A stretch of DNA of 64,000 bases from Spirosoma aureum (GCF_011604685.1 NZ_CP050063.1:5106501-5170500); one strand, 5' to 3'. Shown: positions 46,432 through 55,795, counted from the stretch's first letter. Numbers and translations: made by a program. Notes: a model not told the origin generated them from the sequence alone.

Positions 46432-47031
46432 TTATTTCTTTTCGGCTACGGCGCCATCCTGTTTGGCAAATTCGCCATTAACTTTAATTTCTACCTCATC
46501 GCTGACAACCACTACCGGAATAGTGCCCACGCTAAAATCGGAACGTTTCAGTGTGCTGTTGATTTTAAAACCGGCTTTTTCCTGCTCTTTGCCACCCATG
46601 CCTTTCATCATAACCGGGCCAGTCATGGTCGCATCCAACGTTATGGGTTTCGTTACACCATGCATGGTCAGATCGCCGGTTATTTTGTATTTCTTACCTT
46701 CTACTTTCTTGAACGATGTGCTTTTGAAAGTCAGGGTCGGGAATTTGGCGGCATCGAAAAAATCGGGGCTTTTCAGGTGATTATCCCGGCGTTCGTTGTC
46801 GGTGCTGATGCTGTTCACATCGGCCGTAAATTCAAAAACGGCATCGGATAAATCGGGCTTAGCTGCGGTAATTTTGGCATCAAACGTTTTAAAATTACCG
46901 TCTACCTCCGCTAATAAATTGTGGGTCACTGTAAACCCTGCCCGAGAGTGGGCTTTATCGACCGACCAGGTTTGGGCATAGGCCGCTGACAAGGAAAATA
47001 AGCTAACGATGGTAACGAACAATGATTTCAT
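46432..47031 (-). CDS. YceI-family periplasmic lipid-binding-type protein
   Basis: 199 residues from the ATG at 47029-47031 (MKSLFVTIVSLFSLSAAYAQ, a good signal peptide); an upstream start would add 19 residues before the signal. The mature part begins TWSVDKAHSRAGFTVTHN, the YceI beta-barrel signature, with GVTKPITLDATMTGP and the conserved DFSVGTIPVVVVSDEVEI strand. YceI proteins are lipocalin-like barrels that bind isoprenoid chains. It lies 72 bases after the large TonB-receptor gene on the same strand, so the two may be co-transcribed. Confidence 0.92.
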   Translation of the reverse strand: MKSLFVTIVSLFSLSAAYAQTWSVDKAHSRAGFTVTHNLLAEVDGNFKTFDAKITAAKPDLSDAVFEFTADVNSISTDNERRDNHLKSPDFFDAAKFPTLTFKSTSFKKVEGKKYKITGDLTMHGVTKPITLDATMTGPVMMKGMGGKEQEKAGFKINSTLKRSDFSVGTIPVVVVSDEVEIKVNGEFAKQDGAVAEKK

Positions 47032-47103
47032 ACGTGTACAGGTTTTATGGTAAAAGTGAATCGGCATTACTTGAACTAGAAAATACACTTTAGGCTGGTT
47101 AGC

Positions 47104-49719
47104 TTATTTGGGGCGACTGCCAGCCGGTGCTGCTTGTGGCTGACCACCTCCATCACCTTCGCCTTTTACGTCGTCGTTACTCACAGAGCGTGATTTCCGG
47201 CGGGGCTCTTCGAAGGTCATTTTGCCAATCCGGTAATTGAACGTAATCTTTATATTCTGGTTGTAGAGGTGGGTAACGTTTACCTGAGAAAGCAGCGGAG
47301 AGTTCAGGTTGGTGCGCATGGTCACGCCATTCCCGATAAAATTTTCTGCCGCCAGTCCGATACTTCCCCGCTTATTAGCCAGGTCTTTTCGAACACCCAG
47401 CGAGTACATATAGAAACTCCCCATCGTGCCCTGTAACTGTGGCATCGGTCCACGAAAGAAGCTAAACACCTGTGCGCTCCAGCCCTTGTCGAGTTGCAAC
47501 TGACTCATCAACCGCCCCCCGATGCTTACGCCCGTGTTGCTGATCGTCACTGATTTTCCATCCGCGCCGGGTGTCAGCCCCTGCATGTACATGTAGTAGC
47601 CATCCAGACCGCCATTCAGGCTCCATTTCGAAGTAAGATTGGTATTGAAGAAGACACTGGCACCGACCGTACGCTGCACACCAATGTTCTGATACGTGGT
47701 GATGATGCTCCCTGCCGGAAAGCCGGTGGTCAGCGTATCGGCTGGTATCCGAATCTGTGAAATGGCATTGTTGGTTAACCGGCCAAATACCGCAGCATTC
47801 AGGTACGTTTTCTTAATGGTCGAACTTAAACTCAGTTCGACATTGTCAGTCAGTTCGGGGCTTAGATTGGGATTCCCCACCATAATCATTTGTGGGTTAG
47901 CCGCATTCACATTGGGATTCAGCTGTTGCAGACCCGGCCGTTGAATCCGACGGTTATAGGCGGCCTTGAGTGTGCTTCCGCCCTTCAAACCTTTCGACAC
48001 GTTAACGCTTGGCACCAGATTACTGTAATTGGGGATATTCAGGGGCGTATTTTCGTTCGCCGTAGCCGTTATCCCCGTGTGCTCATAGCGGGTACCGACT
48101 TTAAATGTGTATTTACTCGGCGTAACGTAGGTATACGAAATATAGCCCGCACCGATGTTCTGGTTATATTTAAGTGCTCCCGATGGATTTGTCGGATCAA
48201 AGACCAACTCACCGGTACTGCCGCCTATCTGGTACTGATAATGGCTGTCTACCTGGCGCATAATGGCCTTACCCCCGAATTCCAGCAACTGGTTTTTCCG
48301 GATTGGCGTCTGATAGTCAGTCTGGAAGGTGATTTCCTGATTGGTATTATTGTTCAGATTTCGCTGGCGACCCGTCAATTCACCCGTTTGTCCCAATATA
48401 TCTGCATAAAAGTTATTGGTTAATCCGGTGCGGCTATATTGTGTGGAAATACTCCATTCCTGCTGAGGCTTGAACGTACGAACATAATCCAGGTTCATAT
48501 CCACCGAATTAGACAGATCCTTCCGGTCTACATCGCGGTTGGTCATACCCAGCAGCGTTTCACCGGCGAACGTACTGGTCAGCTGATTTTGTTGCTGAAC
48601 GAAATTACGGGTACCATACCGGATATTGGCCGATAAAGACTGATCTTTAGCCAGGTCGTAGTCGATGCCCAGCGTATACTGACCGAAAAGTGGCTTATCG
48701 AAAGCGGAAGCCTGCTGACTGGTTCGCAGGGCCTGTGTGCCGGAGAGTGTGGTTTGATCGAGGGTCGAGGAGGCCCGGTTATACATGGCCCGACCAAAAC
48801 CACCGAGGGTAAGTCCTAATTTCCCCTGCCGATACGATCCATTCAAACCCAGGTTGGAGGCACGTAGCCCAGCACCAGCGTCAACGTTCAGGGTAAGGCC
48901 ATGCAGGGTATTCTTTTTCGTGACGATGTTGATAATTCCGGCGGCTCCTTCGGCGTCGTATTTGGCCGACGGGCTGGTGATCACTTCCACGGATTTAATC
49001 ATATCGGCGGGCAGTTGCTTAAGCGCATCCGCTACATTGGCCGCCACAATCGTTGAGGGTTTGTTGTTGATCAGAACCCGGATGTTCTGGCTTCCACGCA
49101 GGCTAACATTACCATCCAGATCAACTGACAGCATTGGCACGCGCTTCAGCACATCCGACGCATCACCCCCTTTGGCCGTTATATCTTTATCGGCGTTGAA
49201 GACGAGCCGATCCACTTTTTCTTCAATCAGAGCCGCCTGACCTGTTACGGTCACTTCGCCAAGCGTGCGCACGTCGGCCTGAATTTTTACGGAGCCCAGA
49301 TTAAGATCAGTACCTTTTGAGACCGTAAATGGCTTGGAATCCAGATTTTTGTAGCCTATGAACGAGTATTGAAGCCGGTAATCGCCCGGAGCCAGTTTGG
49401 TGAGTGCGAAGTGGCCCTTGGCATCAGACGTTGTGCCATCGATGGGCTTATTGGTTTTTACATTGATGAGGGCAACCGTAGCAAATTCAACGGGTTTACC
49501 CGAGGTCGAATCGACCAGGATACCCGCTATTTTGCCATTTCCTTTAGGGGTTTCTTCGGCTACACCCGTGAACTCTTTCTTACGTCGGTTATCCTGTCCG
49601 CCGAAACCACCAGGGCCGCCGGGACCACCGCCAGGAGGGCCAAACTGAGCGTATGTGGTCTGGATCTCTGTCAGGCAAAGTCCAAGTGTGAGTATAAAAA
49701 GCAGGAATCGTTTCGTCAT
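47104..49719 (-). CDS. TonB-dependent receptor / outer-membrane beta-barrel family protein
   Basis: 871 residues from the ATG at 49717-49719 (MTKRFLLFILTLGLCLTEIQTTYAQ, signal peptide). After the signal comes an unusual Gly/Pro-rich stretch (PPGGGPGGPGGFGG), then a carboxypeptidase-regulatory-like domain (KIAGILVDSTSGKPVEFATV ... FIGY), a plug (DVLKRVPMLSVDLDGNVSLRG, INIVTKK) and a long outer-membrane barrel of the OMP_b-brl_3 type. The C-terminal tail is basic/Gly-rich rather than ending in an aromatic residue, so the last barrel strand lies before about residue 840. Ligand unknown. Divergent from a LytS-LytT two-component pair that may control it. Confidence 0.9.
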   Translation of the reverse strand: MTKRFLLFILTLGLCLTEIQTTYAQFGPPGGGPGGPGGFGGQDNRRKKEFTGVAEETPKGNGKIAGILVDSTSGKPVEFATVALINVKTNKPIDGTTSDAKGHFALTKLAPGDYRLQYSFIGYKNLDSKPFTVSKGTDLNLGSVKIQADVRTLGEVTVTGQAALIEEKVDRLVFNADKDITAKGGDASDVLKRVPMLSVDLDGNVSLRGSQNIRVLINNKPSTIVAANVADALKQLPADMIKSVEVITSPSAKYDAEGAAGIINIVTKKNTLHGLTLNVDAGAGLRASNLGLNGSYRQGKLGLTLGGFGRAMYNRASSTLDQTTLSGTQALRTSQQASAFDKPLFGQYTLGIDYDLAKDQSLSANIRYGTRNFVQQQNQLTSTFAGETLLGMTNRDVDRKDLSNSVDMNLDYVRTFKPQQEWSISTQYSRTGLTNNFYADILGQTGELTGRQRNLNNNTNQEITFQTDYQTPIRKNQLLEFGGKAIMRQVDSHYQYQIGGSTGELVFDPTNPSGALKYNQNIGAGYISYTYVTPSKYTFKVGTRYEHTGITATANENTPLNIPNYSNLVPSVNVSKGLKGGSTLKAAYNRRIQRPGLQQLNPNVNAANPQMIMVGNPNLSPELTDNVELSLSSTIKKTYLNAAVFGRLTNNAISQIRIPADTLTTGFPAGSIITTYQNIGVQRTVGASVFFNTNLTSKWSLNGGLDGYYMYMQGLTPGADGKSVTISNTGVSIGGRLMSQLQLDKGWSAQVFSFFRGPMPQLQGTMGSFYMYSLGVRKDLANKRGSIGLAAENFIGNGVTMRTNLNSPLLSQVNVTHLYNQNIKITFNYRIGKMTFEEPRRKSRSVSNDDVKGEGDGGGQPQAAPAGSRPK

Positions 49720-49975
49720 TGTCGGCAGCATTTCAGGTTGAGAGCCCAAAACAACAGCTATTCCCGCGAGCATAAAAATCGAATAGACAGCCGGGATATA
49801 AACGTCGACAGATACCCTATTTTAGCCGATGGAACGAAATTGACAGGCACTAAATCGGTTTTGAGCCAATCTATCGATCCAAATGGCCTAACTATCGGCA
49901 AATTTGGGGTAGCAAGCGATTGCTTGTCCAGGAGTTAGCGTTTTGATGTAAACTTGTAGCTTCTGATCTTAACTT

Positions 49976-51043
49976 ATGGCTGCTACCCGATTTTCACGCC
50001 GATACGTTTCATTACTGAGCCATCTGCTGGGCTGGGGATTACTGGGTTACCTGCTTTTTTTCTCCCAATCGTTCAATTCCGAAATCCATCTACCTGATTT
50101 ATTCTGGATCAGGCAAGGCATTTTTTTCGGCCTGATGGTAGGTACCTTTTACCTGAACTCCCAACTTTTAGTACCCCGTTTCTTGCTATCCGGCCAAACC
50201 GGCCGTTATCTGCTGGTACTGGCAGGCATCGTTATTTCCATCCTTTTCATCTTGTGGTGTATTGAATCCTGGTTTAATTTACCCATTCTGGTACACCGGG
50301 CTTTTCATCCGGATGGAAAGGGTCAGCCTAAATTCTATGGCTGGATTCAACCGGCTGTTTTTACGATTCTTTTGGTTTTAGGCATTAGCACTAGCATGGC
50401 TTTGCTGCAAAAGTGGCAAACCGACACCAATCTTCGGCTGGCACTGGAGCAGGCAAAAACAACATCCGAACTCTCGTTTCTGAAGGCTCAGATTAACCCG
50501 CACTTTTTTTTCAATACCCTCAACAACATCTACGCCTTGACCTTACTCGACGTGGAGACCGCCCGCGAAGCGCTGCACCGGCTCTCACGGATGATGCGCT
50601 ATGTTTTGTACGATACCCAGGCGGGTACAACGCTGCTAAGTAAGGAACTGTCCTTTGTCGGCGACTACATTCAGCTCATGCAGCTTCGTCTAACCGATAA
50701 GGTTACCGTTACCCTCAATTCACCAAATCCGCTTCATGATCAGCCGATTGCGCCCATGCTCCTGTTGCCATTCGTCGAAAATGCATTTAAACACGGCGTC
50801 AGTGCGCTCCAACCAAGTTGGATCACAATAACCCTCCAGCAGCAGCAGAACAAGCTTTTGCTGGATGTTCGGAACACCCTGTTTGCCGAAAAAACACCCT
50901 CGCTCGAAGCAGGGAACGGCATTGGGCTAACCAACACCCGCCGGCGGCTCGATCTGCTTTATCCGGATCAGTACGTTCTGGCTATCAATGAGCATACACC
51001 CGCCGGCGAGTACCATGTGCATCTAACCCTCAATCTATCATGA
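49976..51043 (+). CDS. LytS-type sensor histidine kinase
   Basis: 355 residues: four membrane segments in the first 155 residues, a short linker, then a His_kinase domain with the phosphoacceptor His176 in AQINPHFFFNTLNN and the HATPase region (PMLLLPFVENAFKHG; NGIGLTNTRRRLDLLY). The kinase phosphorylates the LytTR regulator whose gene overlaps its stop by four bases (ATGA), indicating translational coupling. The stimulus is unknown. Divergent from the TonB receptor gene across 256 bases, which suggests that this gene pair is a regulatory target. Confidence 0.94.
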   Translation: MAATRFSRRYVSLLSHLLGWGLLGYLLFFSQSFNSEIHLPDLFWIRQGIFFGLMVGTFYLNSQLLVPRFLLSGQTGRYLLVLAGIVISILFILWCIESWFNLPILVHRAFHPDGKGQPKFYGWIQPAVFTILLVLGISTSMALLQKWQTDTNLRLALEQAKTTSELSFLKAQINPHFFFNTLNNIYALTLLDVETAREALHRLSRMMRYVLYDTQAGTTLLSKELSFVGDYIQLMQLRLTDKVTVTLNSPNPLHDQPIAPMLLLPFVENAFKHGVSALQPSWITITLQQQQNKLLLDVRNTLFAEKTPSLEAGNGIGLTNTRRRLDLLYPDQYVLAINEHTPAGEYHVHLTLNLS

Positions 51044-51810
51044 CGACCCTTACCTGCATTGCGGTCGATGATGAACCACTCGCTCTGGGTCTGGTTTGTG
51101 CCTTTATCGAAAAAACGCCGTTCCTGCAATTAGTTGGTCGCTACAGCAGTGCCGTTGAAGCGTTGCAGGGTCTCTTGTCAGGTCCGGTTGATGTTATTTT
51201 CCTCGACATTCAGATGCCTGATCTGACCGGGCTTGAACTGGCCCGCGTTCTGGAACGCAGCAATCGGGGTGCGCTTACCACACGAATTGTCTTTACGACC
51301 GCTTTCGATCAGTTTGCCATTGATGGATTTCGGGTAGATGCGCTGGATTATCTGTTGAAGCCTTTCAACTATGAAGAGTTTTTACGGGCGGCCACGAAAG
51401 CCCGCCAGTATTTCGAGTTGGTGCAACGTGTTGATACTTCGCCAGCAATCCTGCCTTCTCCAGCAATTTCCCCGGCCGAAGTGCTCGACGATTTTCTGTT
51501 TCTAAAAGTTGAATATCAGTTAGTTCGCATCGCTTACAACGACATTCTGTATATTGAAGGCTTGAAGGATTACGTAAAAGTATACCGTCAGAGCGACCCC
51601 GACAAGCCGCTGTTGTCCTTAACGAGCCTCAAAGCACTCGAAGAAAAATTACCTGCCAGATACTTTATGCGGGTGCATCGATCCTATATCGTTGCCCTGG
51701 ATCGGATCAGTGCCGTCACGCGCAATTCGGTGCAGATCGGGTCCGTCCTGATTCCCGTCAGCGATCAATACAAGGACACTTTTGGCCAGTTCATTAGCCG
51801 CTGGTTATAA
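51040..51810 (+). CDS. LytTR-family response regulator
   Basis: 256 residues. The receiver domain has the acidic pair Asp10-Asp11, the phosphorylated Asp56 (VIFLDIQMPD) and the DYLLKPF Lys. After a Pro/Ser-rich linker, the LytTR DNA-binding domain spans about 155-255 (DFLFLKVEYQLVRIAYNDILYIEG; RYFMRVHRSYIVALD). LytTR proteins bind pairs of direct repeats upstream of targets. Start overlaps the kinase stop, so both are made from one mRNA. Confidence 0.95.
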   Translation: MTTLTCIAVDDEPLALGLVCAFIEKTPFLQLVGRYSSAVEALQGLLSGPVDVIFLDIQMPDLTGLELARVLERSNRGALTTRIVFTTAFDQFAIDGFRVDALDYLLKPFNYEEFLRAATKARQYFELVQRVDTSPAILPSPAISPAEVLDDFLFLKVEYQLVRIAYNDILYIEGLKDYVKVYRQSDPDKPLLSLTSLKALEEKLPARYFMRVHRSYIVALDRISAVTRNSVQIGSVLIPVSDQYKDTFGQFISRWL

Positions 51811-52156
51811 ATCCATTAGCCGCAACTTAGAACCGTGATCCCAGTTTACTTCTACATCTGCTGATTAGTTACACCTTTAAATAATCTTGTTTGCGAAAGG
51901 CCGTTCAATTCCTTAAGCTTGTCACAAGTGAAAAAATAGTTAAAACACCGCTTTTCAGAAATAATTACATAATCGTTCCTCCCTGTTTATCAATACGTTA
52001 TATTTTAAACAAATCACCTTCTTTTTATACATTCGGGGAAATCAAAAACAGCAACAGGCAATCATTATCTAGCATAGAATCGGGCAAAATAGGGGCTCTG
52101 GTTCAACTAGAAAGGTTATGGCTTGACGAATCGTACATCCTAAACTCTCCTATATC
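51811..52156. other. Gene-free stretch
   Basis: 346 bases after the LytTR gene. An open frame of 89 codons from 51891 has no recognisable family, poor codon character and a non-ATG-like context, so I do not call it. No clear hairpin or promoter pair seen. Confidence 0.45.
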
Positions 52157-52549
52157 ATGAATGCCAGAAATCTGTTTACAGTCGTAGCCATCCTCTGCTT
52201 GCTGTTTGGATTGGGGCTTACTTTTGCACCCAATTTTATGGGTGATCAATACCTGACAAATCCTTCCTGGATTAATGAAGGGGCAAAACTACTGTCCCAG
52301 GGTTGGGGATCTCTACTGATGGTAACCGGCGTTGCGTGCTGGTATATCCGAAATGCAGGTCCATCCTTAGGACGTAAAGTAATGCTCTTGTTTAGCCTTT
52401 TATCGAATCTGGCCCTAATTGTCATTCATTTAATGGCCATTCTTAACAGGGTCGAAACCTCTCTTGCCTGGGTTCAGGTCTTCATGGCGCTCATCCTAGC
52501 TGGTTGGGCGGGGATGCTCTTCCGACAGGAACCCAGTCTAGATGTTTGA
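52157..52549 (+). CDS. Small integral membrane protein
   Basis: 130 residues with four predicted membrane spans (about 5-24, 45-65, 72-92, 100-122). No catalytic motif. The arrangement recalls small four-helix DUF4345-like membrane proteins, but I cannot name the family with confidence. It stands alone between the LytTR gene and a convergent small exported protein gene. Likely inner membrane. Confidence 0.65.
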   Translation: MNARNLFTVVAILCLLFGLGLTFAPNFMGDQYLTNPSWINEGAKLLSQGWGSLLMVTGVACWYIRNAGPSLGRKVMLLFSLLSNLALIVIHLMAILNRVETSLAWVQVFMALILAGWAGMLFRQEPSLDV

Positions 52550-52653
52550 TTTTGTGAACTTAGATTCGATTCATTGAAAGAGCCAAACAGTATTGACATT
52601 AACTAACATGAGTTGAGCTAAATTACTGTAAATCAGATCCGTTTCTGTAGTCT

Positions 52654-53043
52654 CTATTTCTTACTCTTGAGCGCATTCTGCCAGACCGGAACAAAATCAT
52701 AGGTCGGATAAAACTCCGTCGTATAGGCTCCCCATGCCCCGTTTTCAATTGTCAGATTCAACGCTCGGAGGTCTTTTGCCGGAATTTTGACCGTGACTAC
52801 CTGCCCAATTCCCATCATTACATACCACGACACAACGCGCGCTTCTTTCGGCGGAAACATTTCCAGAAACTTGTTCTTTTCCTGAATTTCCTGAATCGTC
52901 TTCAGGTTTTTGTCCTGCTGATGCTTCAGGAAAATTGTAATCATGATACTGTCTGAGGCCGTTTTTGCGTCTTTGGGCAGTTGTTGAGCACCGCAAATTC
53001 CGGCAGAAAGAAGAATGATTGTCATAAGTAAGGTTCGTTTCAT
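52654..53043 (-). CDS. Small exported protein, function unknown
   Basis: 129 residues from the ATG at 53041-53043 (MKRTLLMTIILLSAGICGAQQ, signal peptide); an earlier in-frame start at 53103 would hide the signal. The mature part begins with a helical segment (FLKHQQDKNLKTIQEIQEKNKF) and ends with beta strands (VVSWYVMMGIGQVVTVKIPAK ... GAWGAYTTEFYPTYDF). It is in the size range of muconolactone-isomerase-like or dimeric alpha/beta barrel proteins but has no diagnostic residues. Divergent from the hydrolase gene. Confidence 0.65.
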   Translation of the reverse strand: MKRTLLMTIILLSAGICGAQQLPKDAKTASDSIMITIFLKHQQDKNLKTIQEIQEKNKFLEMFPPKEARVVSWYVMMGIGQVVTVKIPAKDLRALNLTIENGAWGAYTTEFYPTYDFVPVWQNALKSKK

Positions 53044-53282
53044 GATGTTTGTTCTGGTTCGTAAAGAGTTAACCAAGAGGCTCGTTTTTGTTTTACCAAA
53101 CATCAGAAATTTATCGATTTACTTCAATTTGATTGCCTGAACGAGCTAAGATCACAACACAGGTAGAACTTTTCGAGACAAAAATTGCAAGAAGACAGGA
53201 AACGCAGAATGATTCAGCTAAAGTGCTTATCATTACAGGCTTTACGTATTTTCTTACGCCAAACGTCACGCAGGAAGCAGTC

Positions 53283-54194
53283 ATGAACAAACGATTACTC
53301 TGGTTAATGCCGCTCCTGCTCGTTCTGGCTGTTTATCTCATTCCAACACCTAAAAAGGATGCGCCTGACTTATATGACGGGCCTGATAAAAGGCTTATCA
53401 ATAAGCTGGCAAAATTCAGGGAGATACCAACCCGTTCGATTAACGCCAGTGGTTATGACTGGCCTTATCTGGTATTGGGTAGCGGCCCCAAAACAATTCT
53501 TTTCCTGCATGGCATGACGGGTGGTTATGACTTCTGGTGGCAGCAAATGGCGGAGTTCAGTCACGATTATCGGGTCGTTAGCGTTACCTACCCGCCCGTT
53601 GATAATCTGCCCGATCTGGGCCGGGGAATTATCACTATCCTCGATAAAGAAAAAATTGATTCTACCGTGGTCGTCGGTAGTTCACTGGGCGGTTATCTGA
53701 CCCAATATTTACTGGCTACATATCCCAAACGGGTTGAAAAAGCGGTGCTCGGCAATACGTTTCCGAAAAACGATATTCTCGAAGAAAAGAATAAATCAAA
53801 AATAGCCGTGGCCACCTGGGCACCCGAATGGGTAGTTATGAATAGCCTGCGTCAGAATCTATTCGATCAGGTGTTGCCTGCCTCCGAAAACAATCCACTG
53901 GCGAAGGCTCAATTGCTCGAAAACACATACGGTCGCATGTCGAAAGCGCAGTTTCTTGCCCGATACGATTGCGTTGTCGATAAATTTCAGCCAGTTGATG
54001 GGAAACAGACAAGGGTTCCATTGCTGATCATGGAATCCGATAATGATCCGCTTGTTTCCCCAGATCTGCGTGCCCAACTGAAACAATACTACTCAACGGC
54101 GCAAGTCCATACCTTTCACCATAAAGGGCACTTTCCTTACCTGAATGCAAGCGATGAGTATAACGCGGCTTTACGAAAATTTCTAACTCAATAG
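53283..54194 (+). CDS. Exported alpha/beta hydrolase
   Basis: 303 residues from the ATG at 53283; the frame extends upstream to 53133 but without homology-like sequence. An N-terminal hydrophobic signal/anchor (WLMPLLLVLAVYLIP) precedes the fold: oxyanion strand TILFLHGMTGG, nucleophile elbow VVGSSLGGYL with Ser134, acid residue in ESDNDPLVSP, and His in FHHKGHFPYLN. Complete triad, so active; the substrate could be an ester, lactone or peroxide. First of three co-directional genes for exported proteins (hydrolase, RidA, beta-lactamase-like) with gaps of 25 and 45 bases. Confidence 0.88.
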   Translation: MNKRLLWLMPLLLVLAVYLIPTPKKDAPDLYDGPDKRLINKLAKFREIPTRSINASGYDWPYLVLGSGPKTILFLHGMTGGYDFWWQQMAEFSHDYRVVSVTYPPVDNLPDLGRGIITILDKEKIDSTVVVGSSLGGYLTQYLLATYPKRVEKAVLGNTFPKNDILEEKNKSKIAVATWAPEWVVMNSLRQNLFDQVLPASENNPLAKAQLLENTYGRMSKAQFLARYDCVVDKFQPVDGKQTRVPLLIMESDNDPLVSPDLRAQLKQYYSTAQVHTFHHKGHFPYLNASDEYNAALRKFLTQ

Positions 54195-54219
54195 TGTAAC
54201 CAATTAACCAGCCATATTC

Positions 54220-54669
54220 ATGAAATTCATTTTTACCTCTCTGCTCATTGTAGGCTCAACAATTGCACTTTTTGCCCAAACCAAACAGATTATTCAACCC
54301 AAAGGCGTTCCACCTGGCCCCTATCCATTTAGCCTGGGCGTCATCAGCAATGGTTTACTTTTTGTAGCCGGCCAGGTTGGCACTGATCCACAGACAGGCA
54401 AACTGGTTCCGGGAGGGGTTGAAGCCGAAACGGAGCAAACCATCAAAAACATCAAAACGATTCTGGATGCGGGTGGCGTTACGCTGGACGATGTCGTGAC
54501 CGTAACGGTTTATCTGAGCAACATGGACGATTTTCCGAAGATGAATGCGGTCTATCAGAAGTTCTTTAAAGCAGGCAGCTACCCGGCCCGAACAACTGTG
54601 GGCGTTGCCAAACTGGTCTTTGGAGCCAGCGTTGAACTGACCATGACGGCCGCTGTACCGAAAAAATAA
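54220..54669 (+). CDS. RidA-family (YjgF/YER057c) protein with signal peptide
   Basis: 149 residues: a signal peptide (MKFIFTSLLIVGSTIALFAQ) followed by a complete RidA fold with GPYPFSLGVISNGLLFVAGQ, the helix TKNIKTILDAGG-like segment (TIKNIKTILDAGGVTLDDVV), and the catalytic-type Arg in YPARTTVGVAKL. Cytoplasmic RidA deaminates reactive enamines and imines; export to the periplasm is unusual and implies a different imine/enamine substrate or a chaperone-like function there. Sits between an exported hydrolase and a beta-lactamase-like protein in one probable operon. Confidence 0.92.
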   Translation: MKFIFTSLLIVGSTIALFAQTKQIIQPKGVPPGPYPFSLGVISNGLLFVAGQVGTDPQTGKLVPGGVEAETEQTIKNIKTILDAGGVTLDDVVTVTVYLSNMDDFPKMNAVYQKFFKAGSYPARTTVGVAKLVFGASVELTMTAAVPKK

Positions 54670-54714
54670 ACCTAGCCAGTAGAGCGACACCCGACAAGCT
54701 CATTGATCATCACC

Positions 54715-55764
54715 ATGAACACCTTCACCAAACTACTCTCCCTTTTTTTATTACTCGGTGGGCAACTAACCATAGCCCAAAAGCCGAAAGCAGCCAAACA
54801 AACCGTTCCCCAATTGCAGACAGCCCTTCCGGTTCGACTTGAGCAGGAATTAATCCGTTTGTCCGATATTTCGGGCGGGAAAGTAGGCATCTGTGCGGTG
54901 CATCTCGAAAGCGGGAAAACCATCAGTCAAAACGGGAAAGACCATTTCCCGATGGCCAGTTCGTATAAAGTGGCCATTGCCACTCAGCTATTGACCCGTG
55001 TTGACAGTGGTAGCATTACCCTCGACCAGTTGATTCCGATCACTAAAAACGATCTGCACCCCGGCAGCGGTATGCTGACGGGACGGTTCAACTGGCCCAA
55101 TTCGTCGAGTCCGCCGGTAGCACTTTCGGTCAGGAGCTTGCTGGAGCTTATGCTGCTCATTAGCGACAATAGCGCAACGGACGTTTGCCTGCGGCTGGCG
55201 GGAGGCCCTGATGCGGTGAATGGATGCATGAAACGGCTTGGTATCGACGGTCTTCAGGTTAATCGACCAACGGCCTGGCTCATTGCCGATTGCGTGGGCA
55301 TTCCGATGGATATGAGTCAGGCCTGGTCGCCAGCCCGCTACGATTCGCTTGCCCGATTGTCTACACCCGAAAAACGGGAAGCGAGTTACATTGCCTTTGA
55401 GAATGATATCCGGGATACGTCAACTCCAGAGGCCATGACGCTGTTACTGTCGAAATTATATATGCAATCCGTATTAAAACCCGACAGCAAAGCACTCATC
55501 CTCGACATTATGAAGCGGTGTGAAACGGGTCTTGCCCGGCTGAAAGGTGCGTTGCCGCCCGACACCGAAGTGTTGCACAAAACAGGTACCATCGGACTGA
55601 CAGCCAGCGATGTAGGCATCATTACGCTACCCGACAAGGCTGGTCATGTGGCGATTTCGGTATTTGTCAAATCATCGAAGAAAGACGGGGCCTTACGCGA
55701 ACGAGCTATTGCCGAAGTCACCCGGACAATTTACGATTACTTCCTCTTTACGAATCAACTGTAG
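54715..55764 (+). CDS. Class A beta-lactamase-like serine hydrolase
   Basis: 349 residues from the ATG at 54715, with a signal peptide (LLSLFLLLGGQLTIAQ). The active-site elements are in order: Ser82-x-x-Lys85 (PMASSYK), Ser150-Asp151-Asn152 (LLISDNSATDV) and Lys289-Thr-Gly291 (LHKTGTIG). The omega-loop region (RYDSLARLSTPEKREASY, then IRDTSTPEAM) has an insertion, and the general-base Glu of true class A enzymes is not at its usual spacing from the RDT motif, so beta-lactam hydrolysis is likely but unproven. Last gene of the hydrolase - RidA - lactamase run. Periplasmic. Confidence 0.85.
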   Translation: MNTFTKLLSLFLLLGGQLTIAQKPKAAKQTVPQLQTALPVRLEQELIRLSDISGGKVGICAVHLESGKTISQNGKDHFPMASSYKVAIATQLLTRVDSGSITLDQLIPITKNDLHPGSGMLTGRFNWPNSSSPPVALSVRSLLELMLLISDNSATDVCLRLAGGPDAVNGCMKRLGIDGLQVNRPTAWLIADCVGIPMDMSQAWSPARYDSLARLSTPEKREASYIAFENDIRDTSTPEAMTLLLSKLYMQSVLKPDSKALILDIMKRCETGLARLKGALPPDTEVLHKTGTIGLTASDVGIITLPDKAGHVAISVFVKSSKKDGALRERAIAEVTRTIYDYFLFTNQL

Positions 55765-55776
55765 GCTGTAAGCCTA
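55762..55776. terminator. Short hairpin at end of beta-lactamase-like gene
   Basis: TAGGCT-gta-AGCCTA: 6-base perfect arms starting at the TAG stop codon. It lies between this gene and the convergent kinase gene and is A/T-rich on the 3' side. Weak but well placed. Confidence 0.35.
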
Positions 55777-55795
55777 AATATCTTTGTTCTTGATT

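Noticed and set aside
46429..46851. Long open frame antisense to the YceI gene, and similar antisense frames in the TonB receptor at 47890-48423 and 49369-49938
   Set aside because: They mirror real genes with clear domains on the other strand and show no protein family pattern.
51891..52160. 89-codon frame after the LytTR gene
   Set aside because: No family resemblance, AT-rich random-looking composition, and its end runs into the start of the next real gene.
55779..55786. TATCTTTG, a perfect -7 motif
   Set aside because: It points into the 3' end of a convergent gene and no gene lies downstream in that direction, so I take it as chance.
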